Assembly: GCF_002776695.1 (NCBI RefSeq)
Contig: NZ_LFJC01000003.1
Span: forward strand, 2,486,339-2,550,338
Direction of reading: 5' to 3'
Source: Bradyrhizobium nitroreducens
GTDB taxonomy: Bacteria; Pseudomonadota; Alphaproteobacteria; Rhizobiales; Xanthobacteraceae
Length of the DNA stretch: 64,000 bases
Position 1 is the first letter of the stretch. Each line of letters opens with the position of its first letter. The notes under the pieces are model-generated. The model worked only from the letters and a program-made list of their open reading frames with translations. It ran no database searches and had not been told where the DNA came from. This document shows, in pieces, positions 9,544-18,776 of this stretch. Both the position numbers and the translations under genes were made by a program.

Positions 9544-10439
9544 CACTCCGCTGCCGTCATCGCGTTGGACGCCGTCGCCGCCATCCGCTTGCGGATCCAG
9601 GCGTAGAACGCCGCAAAGCCCTCGCCGGTGCGCGCCGACACCGTCAGCACCTCGATCTTCGGGTTAACCCGCCGCGCATATTCGACCGTCCTCGCCAGAT
9701 CGAAATCGAGCACGGGCGCAAGATCGATCTTGTTGATCAGCATGAGGGACGAAGCTGCGAACATGTCGGGATATTTCAGCGGCTTGTCCTCGCCCTCGGT
9801 GGTCGAGAACACCACGATCTTGCAGGCCTCGCCGAGATCGAACGCCGCCGGGCAGACCAGATTGCCCACATTCTCGATGAAGAGAAGACCGCCGTTCAGC
9901 CACGGCAGCCGGTCATAGGCCTCGCCGACCATGGCGGCATCGAGGTGGCAGCCCTTGCCGGTGTTGACCTGGATCGCCGCCACGCCGGTCGCGCGAATCC
10001 GCTCGGCATCGTTAGAAGTCTGCTGGTCGCCTTCGATCACGCCGATCGAGCAACTGGACTTCAACTCCGACACGGCGCGGACCAGCAGCGAGGTCTTGCC
10101 GGCGCCGGGGCTGGACACCAGATTGAAGGCGAGCACCCCATCGGCGGCAAAGCGGGCACGGTTGTCGGCTGCGAGCCTGTCGTTCTTGCCGAGGATGTCG
10201 CGCTCGACCTGGATGATGCGGTCGCTGCTCATGCCGGCGATGGTCTGACCCGCCCGGTTGGCGCTGCGGTCGAGCAGACCTGCGTCATCTGGGATGTGAT
10301 CGCATGCGTCGCCGTGCTGATGGTCATGGTGTTGGCCGTGACCGTGGTGATGATGGTGACCATGGCCATGATCGTGATGATGATCATGCGTGTGTTCGAT
10401 GGATGCCTTGCCGTCGCTGCAGCCGCAGACCGTACACAT
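9543..10439 (-). CDS. hypB: Nickel-binding GTPase HypB
   Basis: 298 residues. The N-terminus has the high-affinity nickel motif CTVCGC, then a very histidine-rich tract over about residues 17-45, as in nodulating bacteria, where it stores nickel. The G domain begins at about residue 100 with SSPGAGKTS (P-loop) and contains EGDQQT and NKIDL (guanine specificity). With HypA it inserts nickel into the large subunit. Its start overlaps the hypA stop by one base. Confidence 0.96.
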   Translation of the reverse strand: MCTVCGCSDGKASIEHTHDHHHDHGHGHHHHHGHGQHHDHQHGDACDHIPDDAGLLDRSANRAGQTIAGMSSDRIIQVERDILGKNDRLAADNRARFAADGVLAFNLVSSPGAGKTSLLVRAVSELKSSCSIGVIEGDQQTSNDAERIRATGVAAIQVNTGKGCHLDAAMVGEAYDRLPWLNGGLLFIENVGNLVCPAAFDLGEACKIVVFSTTEGEDKPLKYPDMFAASSLMLINKIDLAPVLDFDLARTVEYARRVNPKIEVLTVSARTGEGFAAFYAWIRKRMAATASNAMTAAE

Positions 10440-10780
10440 CAGTCGACCTCCAGTTCCCTCACACGCATCTCTTCACCGCCCGTCACCTGCAATTGATAGC
10501 CCCCGCAGGACGGGCACGGCTCGTAACGCTGATTGATCTCGACGCTCTTCGAACAAGCCATGCACCAGGCCGTCCCGGGCGTCTCGACGATCTCAAGCCG
10601 TGCGCCTCGCGCGATGCTTCGTGCCGCGATGGCCTCAAAGCAGAATTTCAGCGCTTCCGGCGCGACGTGGCTGAGCGCGCCGATCTCGAGGCAGACGACT
10701 TTCACCTTGGCGAAAGCGCGCTTGCGCGCTTCCTCCTCCACGATTCCGATGATGCCTTCGCACAGCGCCATCTCATGCAT
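10439..10780 (-). CDS. hypA: Nickel metallochaperone HypA
   Basis: 113 residues starting MHEMALCEG, with the nickel-binding N-terminus (Met1, His2, Glu3). The zinc site is formed by CMAC and CPSC pairs about 15 residues apart. The open frame extends far upstream, but that part is a shadow of hupK. The true start is fixed by the invariant MHE and overlaps the hupK 3' end by eight bases. It delivers nickel together with HypB. Confidence 0.95.
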   Translation of the reverse strand: MHEMALCEGIIGIVEEEARKRAFAKVKVVCLEIGALSHVAPEALKFCFEAIAARSIARGARLEIVETPGTAWCMACSKSVEINQRYEPCPSCGGYQLQVTGGEEMRVRELEVD

Positions 10781-11864
10781 GGCCGGCCTCGCGAAAGCCG
10801 AGGCTGAAGCCGACGCAGGGATCGAACGAGCCGACCAGCGCGCGAACCGCATCCTGCCCCTGCCGGCCGGCAGCGAGAGTCGCGCCCTTGAGGTTCCGGA
10901 CCAGCGGCCCATGCGCATGGAAATTCCATTCGGTCGGTGCCAGGAATTCGAAATTGACGATCCGGCCCTCGCCGTCCAGCGCGACGGCGTGATAGAGCCG
11001 GCCGCGCGCGCATTCCACCGCAGCCGCGCCCTTGCCCGCGCCAAGTCGATAGCTCGCGACCACGCCCTCCTCGAGATCGGTGGCGCCGTGATCGAGCCAG
11101 GCGCAGAGCTGCCCGATCTCGGCAATACGTGCCTTCAGACGCGCAGCGGGGTCGCCCGATGACGAGGACATCTCCTTCCGGCGCGCGCTGCGCGCCCAGA
11201 CGCCGGTTTCCGGAATCCGGCCACAGAGATCGGGCGCATCGGAATAAGCTGCGCCGTCCGCCAGCAGACGCGCGACGATCTCGATATCGTCCGCCAAGGT
11301 CAAGAACGATGGCTCGACGACCGGCTGTGCCACGAGCTTACCGCTGCATCCCGCAACGGATGCGGCCAGTGCACTTCCCGGCTCAAAGGCCGCAGCTTCG
11401 CTCGATATACCCAGCGCACCGAGCGCGGTCCTGATCTGCGCGATCGCTTCGCAATGCAAAGCCTCGGGGGCGGCTTCGTCCACGCCGCCGAGGAGCGCGC
11501 TCGCCTGCATTACGGCACGTACCGCAGCGGCGCTGGTGCCGTCGAGCGCAGCCCGTCCAACGAACAGACCACGCAGCAATTCCGTCAGCCGTTCGCCGAT
11601 CACCGCAGTGATACGGCTCCGCAGCCTCGCGGGCGCCGGCTCGCGCCCTTGCGCGGCTTCCATCGCCGACAGGTACGCAACCTGATGGGCGACCGAGCAC
11701 AGCGAAAACAGCCGCGGCAGTACCGGGAGCAGCGATGCCGCCGGCTTGCCGGCAAACAGGCGCGTCAGCGGCGGCCGGCTGCGCGGCTTGATGGCAACGT
11801 CGGCGATCGTGGCGCCGGCGAGCCACACCGTAATGTCAATTTCGTTTCGGAACGAGAGGCTCAT
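10773..11864 (-). CDS. hupK: Hydrogenase accessory protein HupK
   Basis: 363 residues. The place between hupJ and hypA and the overall sequence match HupK/HoxV, a relative of the hydrogenase large subunit. HoxV in Ralstonia is proposed to act as a scaffold on which the Fe(CN)2CO cofactor is held before transfer. No paired active-site CxxC motifs of a real large subunit are present, so it cannot replace the missing hupL. It overlaps hupJ by four bases and hypA by eight. Confidence 0.85.
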   Translation of the reverse strand: MSLSFRNEIDITVWLAGATIADVAIKPRSRPPLTRLFAGKPAASLLPVLPRLFSLCSVAHQVAYLSAMEAAQGREPAPARLRSRITAVIGERLTELLRGLFVGRAALDGTSAAAVRAVMQASALLGGVDEAAPEALHCEAIAQIRTALGALGISSEAAAFEPGSALAASVAGCSGKLVAQPVVEPSFLTLADDIEIVARLLADGAAYSDAPDLCGRIPETGVWARSARRKEMSSSSGDPAARLKARIAEIGQLCAWLDHGATDLEEGVVASYRLGAGKGAAAVECARGRLYHAVALDGEGRIVNFEFLAPTEWNFHAHGPLVRNLKGATLAAGRQGQDAVRALVGSFDPCVGFSLGFREAGHA

Positions 11865-12370
11865 CCGCGCCGCTCCGTCAGGGCGCCCCGCAGGAAGTTG
11901 CGCCGATCGATCTGAGGTGTCGGAGGCTCGCGACGGCGAACCGCCTCCTCGCTGTCGGCTGCCAGCATCAGCTCGGCCAGCGCGGCTTCAGCCGTCGCCC
12001 GCGCGGCTTCCATGTCTGCGAACTCGGACATCGGCGAGAACAGCGAACAACTCGCGATATTGCCGATCGGAACGACCTTGCTCACGACGAATTCGATCTC
12101 GCCCGTCGGAAAACGCATGCGCTGTGTCGCGCCCGCCTGCGCTCCCGCGCTCGCCGGCATCATCACGTTCATGAACCACGGCGTGACCATGATGCCGACG
12201 GTCGTGCCGTTGAAGCGATGAAAGCCGACCGCTTCGACGCCGAGCGCATCGTTGTAGATCGGTAGATCCTGCATCGCGCGCGCGCCGATCTCCCGGTAGG
12301 CGCCGGCCAGCAGTTCGCCCCACGCCGCGGCGTCGGCGTCATCGACCATGGCTGGCGCGCTTGCGGTCAC
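11861..12370 (-). CDS. hupJ: HupJ, HybE/HoxT-family hydrogenase assembly chaperone
   Basis: About 169 residues from the GTG at 12370, which overlaps the hupI stop (GTGA). An ATG at 12349 is the alternative. The core LPIYNDALGVEAVGF, VTPWFMN and FPTGEIEF is the HybE/HupJ signature. The C-terminus has RRNFLRGAL, a typical HupJ tail that looks like a twin-arginine motif but is not at an N-terminus. Members check the assembly state of the Tat-exported small subunit. That partner, hupS, is not encoded here. Confidence 0.88.
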   Translation of the reverse strand: MTASAPAMVDDADAAAWGELLAGAYREIGARAMQDLPIYNDALGVEAVGFHRFNGTTVGIMVTPWFMNVMMPASAGAQAGATQRMRFPTGEIEFVVSKVVPIGNIASCSLFSPMSEFADMEAARATAEAALAELMLAADSEEAVRRREPPTPQIDRRNFLRGALTERRG

Positions 12371-12576
12371 GATTCGACCGCCATGAATTTGGATTTCGGC
12401 GCGTCGCAGTTCGGGCAGCGCCACTCCTCCGGTAACGCCGCGAACGGCGTCCCCGGCGCGATCTGCGCGACCTCGTCGCCATCGGCCGGATCGTAGACGG
12501 TCCAGCAGATGCCACACTCCAGCCGCGTGACGTCGGCGACGTCCTGGCGCACTCCGAAATTCTCGAAGGCGCTCAT
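12367..12576 (-). CDS. hupI: HupI rubredoxin
   Basis: 69 residues with the two rubredoxin knuckles CGICW (about 21-25) and CPNCDAPKS (about 54-62), giving four cysteines for one iron. HupI/HoxR rubredoxins help protect or assemble Fe-S clusters of the small subunit when oxygen is present. It overlaps hupJ (GTGA) and hupH (ATGA). No residues are missing. Confidence 0.94.
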   Translation of the reverse strand: MSAFENFGVRQDVADVTRLECGICWTVYDPADGDEVAQIAPGTPFAALPEEWRCPNCDAPKSKFMAVES

Positions 12577-13436
12577 CTGAAATACGCCTCGATGATTTCC
12601 GTGAGCCGCTCGGCGGAATCCTCGAAATCCTCGTCCGCAGCCAGCGCCACGGTCGGCACGCCGCCGACCTCGAGCGTGTCGAGGATGATGGTGTCCATGG
12701 CGTTGAAGAACTGCACCGACCAGACATTGCGGATGCCAGTAGACAGCACCCGGCAGGTGCCGTAGCCGCGCGAGACGAGCTGGATCGGCCCGTTGCCGAT
12801 CGTCTCCTGCAGGAAGCTCATGTCGATGGGGCTCATCGGCAGCAGCGTGAAATTGATGATCTGCGAGCGCATGCCGGGCCGAAAGGCCTGCGCCCGCTCG
12901 CGGATCTCGGCGAGCACCGGCAAAACGTTCATGGCGCCTTCCGGCGGCTGGCCGATCTCGAAATCGGCGGAGGTCAGATCGGCGGCCGCGCGCTTCACGA
13001 TCTCGGGGATCGCGCCGACCTCGAGATATTCGTGATGGCCGTCGGTCTCGATCCGGATCCGCCAGAGGCCGGCAAGCACCGACTCCTGAATCTGCGCAAG
13101 CGAGCCGTCCGGCAGCGCGACGACGCCGGCCACCTCGCCCTCACCGAGCACGTCGGCGACGAGCCGGCGCTCGAGATCGTTGAGATTGCCGAGCCGGAAT
13201 AGCTGCGTCGGCGCATCAGCCTTCTGCCCGGCGATCACATCCGCCACCTTCGACAGCAGCTCCACTGCATTGGGGCAGCTCCTGGCCAGCTCGGCGCTGT
13301 CGAGCGTGGCGAGCTTGGCCAGGGCCCCGGCCGCCGTCAGGCTGCCGCTCGCGGCATTGAGACTCTCCTCGCCGATCGGAAACACGCTGATCGGCTGCTC
13401 GGCGCCTTCCGGCGCAGTCCAGAAACCGGCTTTCAT
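12573..13436 (-). CDS. hupH: HupH, HyaF-family hydrogenase expression/assembly protein
   Basis: 287 residues, full length for HupH/HoxQ. The C-terminal part, with [13 protein letters not shown] and [11 protein letters not shown], is the conserved HyaF block. The protein is proposed to help nickel incorporation or to act on the small-subunit precursor before Tat export. ATGA overlaps occur at both ends (with hupG and hupI). No defect is seen. Confidence 0.92.
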   Translation of the reverse strand: MKAGFWTAPEGAEQPISVFPIGEESLNAASGSLTAAGALAKLATLDSAELARSCPNAVELLSKVADVIAGQKADAPTQLFRLGNLNDLERRLVADVLGEGEVAGVVALPDGSLAQIQESVLAGLWRIRIETDGHHEYLEVGAIPEIVKRAAADLTSADFEIGQPPEGAMNVLPVLAEIRERAQAFRPGMRSQIINFTLLPMSPIDMSFLQETIGNGPIQLVSRGYGTCRVLSTGIRNVWSVQFFNAMDTIILDTLEVGGVPTVALAADEDFEDSAERLTEIIEAYFR

Positions 13437-13879
13437 AGCTCGACACCCTGTCCGCGATGCTGGGGAACGATGGTGGCCGCAACGGCCGCGCCGTGTCCGC
13501 GCGGGCGCTCGATCAGCCTGGTGATGCGATCGATGTAGACCGACCAGTCCTGGATCTTGGCGATCAGCCCGAGCGTCTCGCCTTTGGCGACGAGGATCAG
13601 CGTCGGCTGCACGCGCACGCCAAATCGCTGGCCGAGCTCGCTCTCGGCCGCGCGCGCGATCACGGCACCGCGCAGCCGTCCCTGGAACGCGTCGATCAGC
13701 TCCGGCAGCACCACCGCAACGTCGATGGCCTCCGGGAAACGCTTGGGGTCACCCGCCGACAGCAGCACCGCGACCGCGCCGGCCCCGTCGGCCGCGCCGA
13801 GAAATCCATCGACCGTCGCGGCATCGATCTCGGGCAGGCCGCGCCGCGCCAGATCCTGCCTTCCCTCCTGGAATTCCAT
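13433..13879 (-). CDS. hupG: HupG, HyaE-family thioredoxin-like chaperone; first gene of the operon here
   Basis: 148 residues from [10 protein letters not shown], preceded by a strong Shine-Dalgarno (GGGGGAGGT, 5-6 bases away). The in-frame upstream extension was rejected for that reason. The fold is thioredoxin-like but lacks a CxxC redox pair, as usual for HyaE/HoxO/HupG, which bind the small-subunit Tat signal peptide. In related strains hupF would precede it; here the next thing upstream is a promoter (13926-13988) and then a repeat/IS unit. It therefore heads the operon. Confidence 0.9.
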   Translation of the reverse strand: MEFQEGRQDLARRGLPEIDAATVDGFLGAADGAGAVAVLLSAGDPKRFPEAIDVAVVLPELIDAFQGRLRGAVIARAAESELGQRFGVRVQPTLILVAKGETLGLIAKIQDWSVYIDRITRLIERPRGHGAAVAATIVPQHRGQGVEL

Positions 13880-13925
13880 CAGACCTCCCCCTGACAAGCT
13901 TATGATTCTACTCGGAATAGAGGTT

Positions 13926-13941
13926 AGCAAGGTACGTGCCA
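13926..13941 (-). promoter_or_regulatory. Sigma-54 (-24/-12) promoter in front of hupG
   Basis: On the minus strand the sequence reads CTGGCACG-TACC-TTGCT, matching the sigma-54 consensus YTGGCACG-N4-TTGCW throughout. The invariant GG is at 13940-13939 and GC at 13928-13927, 12 bases apart. The predicted start is near 13915, giving a 36-base leader with the hupG Shine-Dalgarno. HoxA, the cognate enhancer-binding activator, is encoded in the same operon. Same-strand placement at the operon head makes chance occurrence unlikely. Confidence 0.85.
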
Positions 13942-13947
13942 GGATCG

Positions 13948-13988
13948 AGTATCCATCTTTCCGGTTTTATCTCATTGATCTAGATCAG
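13948..13988 (-). promoter_or_regulatory. FixK/FNR-type promoter (box plus -10) upstream of hupG
   Basis: The box CTGA-TCTAGA-TCAA (13988-13975, minus strand) matches TTGA-N6-TCAA with one mismatch. A -10-like GATACT lies at 13953-13948. The box centre is about 41 bases before the start expected from that -10, which is class II FNR/FixK spacing. FixK2 induces hup genes in micro-oxic or symbiotic Bradyrhizobium, and FnrN does so for rhizobial hyp genes. It lies just upstream of the sigma-54 site, so two regimes could drive one operon. Inference from motif and spacing. Confidence 0.65.
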
Positions 13989-14089
13989 CTATTTTCTGAG
14001 GCGAGTGGCAAGGCAAGTCTCGATGAAAAGATACTTTCCAAATCGGGCCGAGAACTATCTTTGCAGATAGAAAGCCACCTTCCAGCCGT

Positions 14090-14106
14090 TTTGCGGCTCG
14101 CGCAAA
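14090..14106. promoter_or_regulatory. Palindrome TTTGCG-N5-CGCAAA, candidate upstream activating site
   Basis: A perfect six-base inverted repeat with a five-base spacer is centred about 183 bases upstream of the predicted sigma-54 start of hupG. HupR/HoxA-type activators bind dyads at roughly this distance in other hup promoters. The half-site is not an exact match to the published TTG-N5-CAA dyad, so this is only a candidate. Confidence 0.35.
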
Positions 14107-14151
14107 CCCGGTCCAAGTGCTGCTGTCGTGGCGCTTGAAGGAGAGCGGCTG

Positions 14152-14257
14152 CTAGAGCGTTTTCGAGCGAAGTGGACACCGGTTCGCGTGAAGAAAACGC
14201 GTCAAAACAAGAATCTAGAGCTTCGGTTCTGATTCAATCAGAACCGAATACGCTCTA
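14152..14257 (+). repeat. 107-bp intergenic repeat, copy A
   Basis: This starts CTAGAGCGTTTTCGAG and ends with CGCTCTA; the final G of the terminal CTAG is displaced by the IS element. It is almost identical to copy C at 53628-53734 and, in reverse complement, to copy B at 15448-15553. The ends are imperfect inverted repeats (CTAGAGCGTTTTCG and CGAAAATGCTCTAG in copy C). An internal hairpin, GGTTCTGATT-CAATCAGAACC, is strong. A short open frame across it is not a gene. Confidence 0.92.
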
Positions 14258-15447
14258 CTGTCCCGAATCTGAAGTTCGACGGACTCCAAATCGACTCGAA
14301 CCTAGCGGAATCTCTCGATTTTGGGGAGGATCGGTTATGGGTCGACGCTTTGCCCCGCTGGGGCTCGATGAGATGGAACACGCTGAGTTGACGTCGCTGG
14401 CGTCGCGCCGGAGCACGGCGCAGGCGTTGGCGCTGCGGGCTCGGATCATCTTGGCCTGTGCTGAAGGCGAGCAGAGCAAGGTCGTGGCGGCCCGCCTGGC
14501 TATTGATCCTGACACGGTTAGCAAATGGCGTCTGCGCTTCGCCGAGCATCGACTTGAAGGTCTCTTGGACAAGCCGCGATCAGGGACGCCGCGCACCATC
14601 GAGGATGCCCGGATCGAGGCGGTGATCGTCCGCACCCTTGAGACGAAGCCTGCCGATGCGACGCATTGGAGTTCACGCGGTATGGCACGGGCCAGCGGGC
14701 TGTCTGTCTCGACAGTACAGCGGATATGGCGCGCCTTCGGCCTGCAGCCGCATCGGTTGGAGACCTTCAAGCTCTCAACCGACCCAGATTTCGTTGCCAA
14801 AGTTCGCGACGTGGTCGGCCTCTATGTGGCCCCGCCCGAGCGCGCCATTGTACTGTGTGTCGATGAGAAATCGCAGATCCAGGCGCTGGACCGCAGCCAG
14901 CCCATGTTCCCCATGCGGCCTGGCCAGGCGGCGCGCCGCAGTCACGATTACAAGCGCCACGGGACGACCTCGCTGTTTGCTGCCCTCGACATCGCAACTG
15001 GCCGGGTCATCGGCAAGTGTTATGGGCGCCATCGCGCCGTGGAGTTCCGCAAATTTCTCGATGAGATCGAAGCCGCTGTTCCAGACAGTCTGGACGTTCA
15101 CCTTGTCATGGACAATTACGCAACCCACAAGACGCCGCTGATCCGCAACTGGTTGGCCAAGAGGCCACGCTGGCACGTGCATCTGACGCCAACCAGTTCA
15201 TCTTGGCTCAATCAGGTCGAACGTTTCTTTGCGCTCATCACCGAGCGCAAAATCAGGCGCGGTATCTATCGCAGCGTGGCTGCGCTGCGCACCGACATTA
15301 AGTCCTTCATCGAACTTCACAACGCCAAACCAAAGCCGTTCCGATGGACAAAATCAGCCGACGACATCCTTAGTTCGATCGAGCGCTTCTGCGCTTACAG
15401 TTTGCCCGCCAAGGCCTAAAATGCCACGAACTTTTGGTTCAGGACAC
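14258..15447 (+). mobile_element. IS630-family insertion sequence, about 1190 bp, complete
   Basis: The terminal inverted repeats are TGTCCCGAATCTGAAGTTCG on the left and, read inward, TGTCCTGAACCAAAAGTTCG on the right: 16 of 20 identical. The element is flanked by TA at 14256-14257 and 15448-15449, the duplicated target expected for IS630. It holds one intact transposase. It sits exactly between two inverted copies of the 107-bp repeat, so the target was the central TA of a long palindrome. Confidence 0.9.
14337..15419 (+). CDS. IS630-family transposase
   Basis: 360 residues from ATG after a GGGAGGA ribosome-binding site. An N-terminal HTH pair ([29 protein letters not shown]) precedes a DDE domain with [22 protein letters not shown] and [11 protein letters not shown], which supply the acidic triad. 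No stop or frameshift breaks it, so the element may still be active. An in-frame extension back to 14172 only reads through repeat copy A and is not part of the protein. Confidence 0.95.
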   Translation: MGRRFAPLGLDEMEHAELTSLASRRSTAQALALRARIILACAEGEQSKVVAARLAIDPDTVSKWRLRFAEHRLEGLLDKPRSGTPRTIEDARIEAVIVRTLETKPADATHWSSRGMARASGLSVSTVQRIWRAFGLQPHRLETFKLSTDPDFVAKVRDVVGLYVAPPERAIVLCVDEKSQIQALDRSQPMFPMRPGQAARRSHDYKRHGTTSLFAALDIATGRVIGKCYGRHRAVEFRKFLDEIEAAVPDSLDVHLVMDNYATHKTPLIRNWLAKRPRWHVHLTPTSSSWLNQVERFFALITERKIRRGIYRSVAALRTDIKSFIELHNAKPKPFRWTKSADDILSSIERFCAYSLPAKA

Positions 15448-15553
15448 TAGAGCATTTTCGGTTCTGATTGAATCAGAACCGAAGCTCTAGATTCTTGTTT
15501 TGACGCGTTTTCTTCACGCGAACCGGTGTCCACTTCGCTCGAAACCGCTCTAG
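15448..15553 (-). repeat. 107-bp intergenic repeat, copy B (inverted)
   Basis: This is the reverse complement of copy A, with the GCTCTA end facing the IS. It differs from copy C by very few bases (for example GCGGTTT for GCGTTTT near its CTAGAG start). Copies A and B are arranged tail to tail. Removing the IS and one TA leaves a continuous palindrome of about 210 bases. Confidence 0.92.
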
Positions 15554-15576
15554 GCACGGCGAACGCGAATTTCGCT

Positions 15577-15738
15577 TACCCTCCCCTGGAGGGCGAGGGT
15601 CGGCTCACATTGAGCGTAGCGAGAATGTGAGACGGGGTGGGGTGACAGTCTCTCCGCCCTGTGCACTGCCGGTGCGGAGCGATCACCCCACCCCGCTCGC
15701 GCTTCGCGCGATCGACCCTCCCCCTCCAGGGGAGGGTA
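15577..15738. repeat. 162-bp palindromic intergenic element
   Basis: The outer 26 bases form an inverted repeat with one mismatch: TACCCTCCCCTGGAGGG at the left and its complement at the right, continuing into AGGGTCG. The inner part has a second dyad (GGGGTGGGGTGA / TCACCCCACCCC). This is a typical Bradyrhizobiaceae intergenic palindrome. As RNA it would form a long stem and could terminate or stabilise transcripts from yeiH, which converges on it. Confidence 0.8.
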
Positions 15739-15753
15739 CGCGACCGCCGTCCC

Positions 15754-16812
15754 TCACTTGAACCAATGCACCAGCGCGATGCTGATGCCGAGCAGCAGCA
15801 TCAGCGACAGCGTGACTGCGGCCGTCACCCGGCCGCCGACATTCGCCAGCACGCGCACGTCGACGCCGAGGCCGAGTGCGGCCATCGACACCACCGTGAG
15901 AAAGCTCGTGATCTTCGTCACCGGCCCCACCACCGTGCCCGGCACGATCTCCAGCGAGCGCAGCGTCGCCAGCGCGAGGAAGCCGAGGATGAACCAGGGG
16001 ACCAGGCGGAAGAAGCCGACATTGGTCTTCTTGGCGTCGGTCTGCCAGCGCGAGGCGATCAGCGACAGGCCGACGACGACCGGCCCCAGCATCAGGACGC
16101 GCATCAGCTTCACCAGCGTGCCGATCTGCGTCGAGACGAGCCCCGCCGGCACCGTCGCCGCGAGCACCTGTGGCACCGCATAGACCGTGAGGCCCGCGAG
16201 GATGCCGTATTGCGTGGCGGACAGTTGCAGCAGGGGGATCAACAGCGGCAGGCCGAGCACCATCATCACGCCGAGGATCGCGGTGAAGGAGATCGAGGAT
16301 GCGATCTCGTCGTTGTTGGCGCCGATGATGGGCGCCACCGCCGCAATCGCCGAATTGCCGCAGATCGAGTTGCCGCAGGCGATCAGGATCGAGAGCCGCG
16401 TCGACAGGCCGAGCAGCCGGCTGAGGCCGAAGGAGACGCAGAGCGCGATCACGACGACGGCGGCGATCGAGGCCAAAAGCGCAATGCCGGAGGCGGCGAT
16501 GGCCGCGAAGCTGATCGAGGCCCCCAGCAGCATGACGGCCACCTCAAGCAGCTGCTTGGCGCTGAAGGCGATGCCGGCCTGCCAACGCAGAGCCGGTCTC
16601 CAGAAGCTGCGGAGCGCCATGCCGAGCAGGATCGCCATCACCAGCGCCTCGACATAGGGGTGCTCGAACACGCCCAGTTCCAGGTGCTCGAGCAGGGCCG
16701 AAACGCCGGCCACGGCGATACAGAGGAGAATGCCGGGAATCAGCGCGACGACGCGGCTCGCGGCAGTGGTCGGCTTGGCGTCGGCCGGGCTGGATGCTTG
16801 ATTCTGCGACAC
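15754..16812 (-). CDS. yeiH: YeiH/UPF0324-family putative sulfate exporter, inner membrane
   Basis: 352 residues with about ten hydrophobic segments and an almost complete absence of soluble domains. Conserved polar-glycine stretches such as ACGNSICGNSAIAAVAPIIGA match the YeiH (PSE) family. Members are proposed to export sulfate or related anions, but the substrate is rarely proven. The start is GTG at 16812, supported by a GGGAGAG site six or seven bases upstream. No cysteine or taurine operon is adjacent, so its physiological anion is unclear. Confidence 0.82.
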   Translation of the reverse strand: MSQNQASSPADAKPTTAASRVVALIPGILLCIAVAGVSALLEHLELGVFEHPYVEALVMAILLGMALRSFWRPALRWQAGIAFSAKQLLEVAVMLLGASISFAAIAASGIALLASIAAVVVIALCVSFGLSRLLGLSTRLSILIACGNSICGNSAIAAVAPIIGANNDEIASSISFTAILGVMMVLGLPLLIPLLQLSATQYGILAGLTVYAVPQVLAATVPAGLVSTQIGTLVKLMRVLMLGPVVVGLSLIASRWQTDAKKTNVGFFRLVPWFILGFLALATLRSLEIVPGTVVGPVTKITSFLTVVSMAALGLGVDVRVLANVGGRVTAAVTLSLMLLLGISIALVHWFK

Positions 16813-16924
16813 AAATCTCTCCCAGAGGAGAAATATTTATACGCAGCGTCGGCTCGATGGGGAATAAGTTTTCGGCATATCAGGGCCGAGGGAAGTTCTG
16901 TCCTCAGCCCGGAATAATCGGGGA

Positions 16925-17143
16925 TCAGAAGATCAGGCTCTTGGCGAGCGATGCAACCCGGCTGAAGCCGTCATAGATGCCCGGCTCGAAGAAGGCCGCA
17001 CGCGCCAGCACGATGCCCGCAACCAGCGACCAGAACAGCGTGGTGCCGGCCCGCAGCAGGAGCTTCGAGGCACGCGATTTCGGCTGGGCGTCCGTTGCGG
17101 ACACCAGCTGCTCGCCGAAGGGCTCGAATCCAGTGCGTTCCAT
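16925..17143 (-). CDS. Small membrane protein of unknown function
   Basis: 72 residues from ATG 17143, or 92 from a TTG at 17203. One transmembrane helix lies in the middle (LLLRAGTTLFWSLVAGIVLARAAFF), preceded by a positively charged stretch (PKSRASK), so the N-terminus is probably cytoplasmic. No domain is recognised. Ribosome-binding signals are weak at either start. Composition and the clean helix favour a real gene, but its role is unknown. Confidence 0.5.
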   Translation of the reverse strand: MERTGFEPFGEQLVSATDAQPKSRASKLLLRAGTTLFWSLVAGIVLARAAFFEPGIYDGFSRVASLAKSLIF

Positions 17144-17308
17144 GACCGTGGCCAATCCATCAATTTCAGATGGGAATGTCGTCGTTTCGGCCCGAAACGG
17201 CAATGGAAGCGATTGGCGTTTTTGCCTCCCGAAGGGGAAACTCCTTCCGCGGGACGATGTCGAGGCAATGGTTTTCTTCTTCCCGCCTACAGAGGCACCG
17301 GCGCCGGC

Positions 17309-18018
<710 letters not shown>

Positions 18019-18022
<4 letters not shown>

Positions 18023-18774
18023 GCGGCGGCTCCCGCATGATCTGTGCCGAGATAGGCGTCGATCACGGCGCTGTTGTTGCGGATCTCGTCGGGCGTGCCT
18101 GTGGCGAGAATGCGGCCGTAGCACAGCACGACGATCTTGGGCGCGATCTTGAACACGATGTCCATGTCGTGCTCGATGAAGACCACGGTGATCTTCTGGG
18201 TCTCCCAGAGTTCGCGCACCTTGTCGATCATGCGCCAGCGTTCTTCCGGCCCCATGCCGGCGGTCGGCTCGTCCAGCAGCAATACCTTTGGTTCGAGCAC
18301 CAGCGCCAGCGCGATGTCGAGCAATTTCTGGTCGCCGTGCGAGAGCGTCGCAGCGGTGCGATGGCGTTTGCCGGCGAGCCCCAGCAGCTCCATCACATGC
18401 TCGGCACGGTCGCGCGTCTCGGGCAGCGGAAAGCGCTTGTGCAGCACCGCGGAGGTGCGCTGATCGGCACTGACCGCGGCGAGCATGGTCTCCTGCACCG
18501 TCAGCGATTTGAAGATGCTGGCGACCTGGAAGGCACGTCCGATGCCGTGACGGACGATCTCCGGCGGCGAGCGGCCGGCGAGATCGACGTCGTCGAGCAG
18601 CACCTGACCGCTGTCCGGCCTCAGCGCGCCGGTGATCAAATTGAAGAACGTGCTCTTGCCGGCGCCGTTCGGGCCGATCACGGCCGTCAGCGAGCCGTCG
18701 GGGAAGTCGAGCGAGACGTCGTTGGTCGCTTTCACGCCACCGAAGGATTTTGCGAGGTTGCGGATCTCGAGCAT
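18019..18774 (-). CDS. livG: Branched-chain amino acid-type ABC transporter ATPase (LivG)
   Basis: 251 residues beginning MLEIRNLAKSFGGVKA. It has Walker A GPNGAGKST, the family variant LSHGDQKLL of the signature, and LLLDEPTAGM. An in-frame extension up to 19020 runs over livM and was rejected. The start is two bases from the livM stop. With LivF it forms the ATPase pair of the permease LivHM. Confidence 0.93.
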
Positions 18775-18776
18775 CG

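Noticed and set aside
13985..14179. Possible remnant of hupF or another hup gene upstream of hupG (64-codon minus-strand frame)
   Set aside because: No MCL-type start or HypC/HupF motifs, and no frame resembles HupD, HupC or HupL. The stretch is regulatory DNA.
14172..14336. N-terminal extension of the IS630 transposase and similar frame in repeat copy C
   Set aside because: The same peptide appears in both places because it is translated repeat DNA. The true start has a ribosome-binding site inside the IS.
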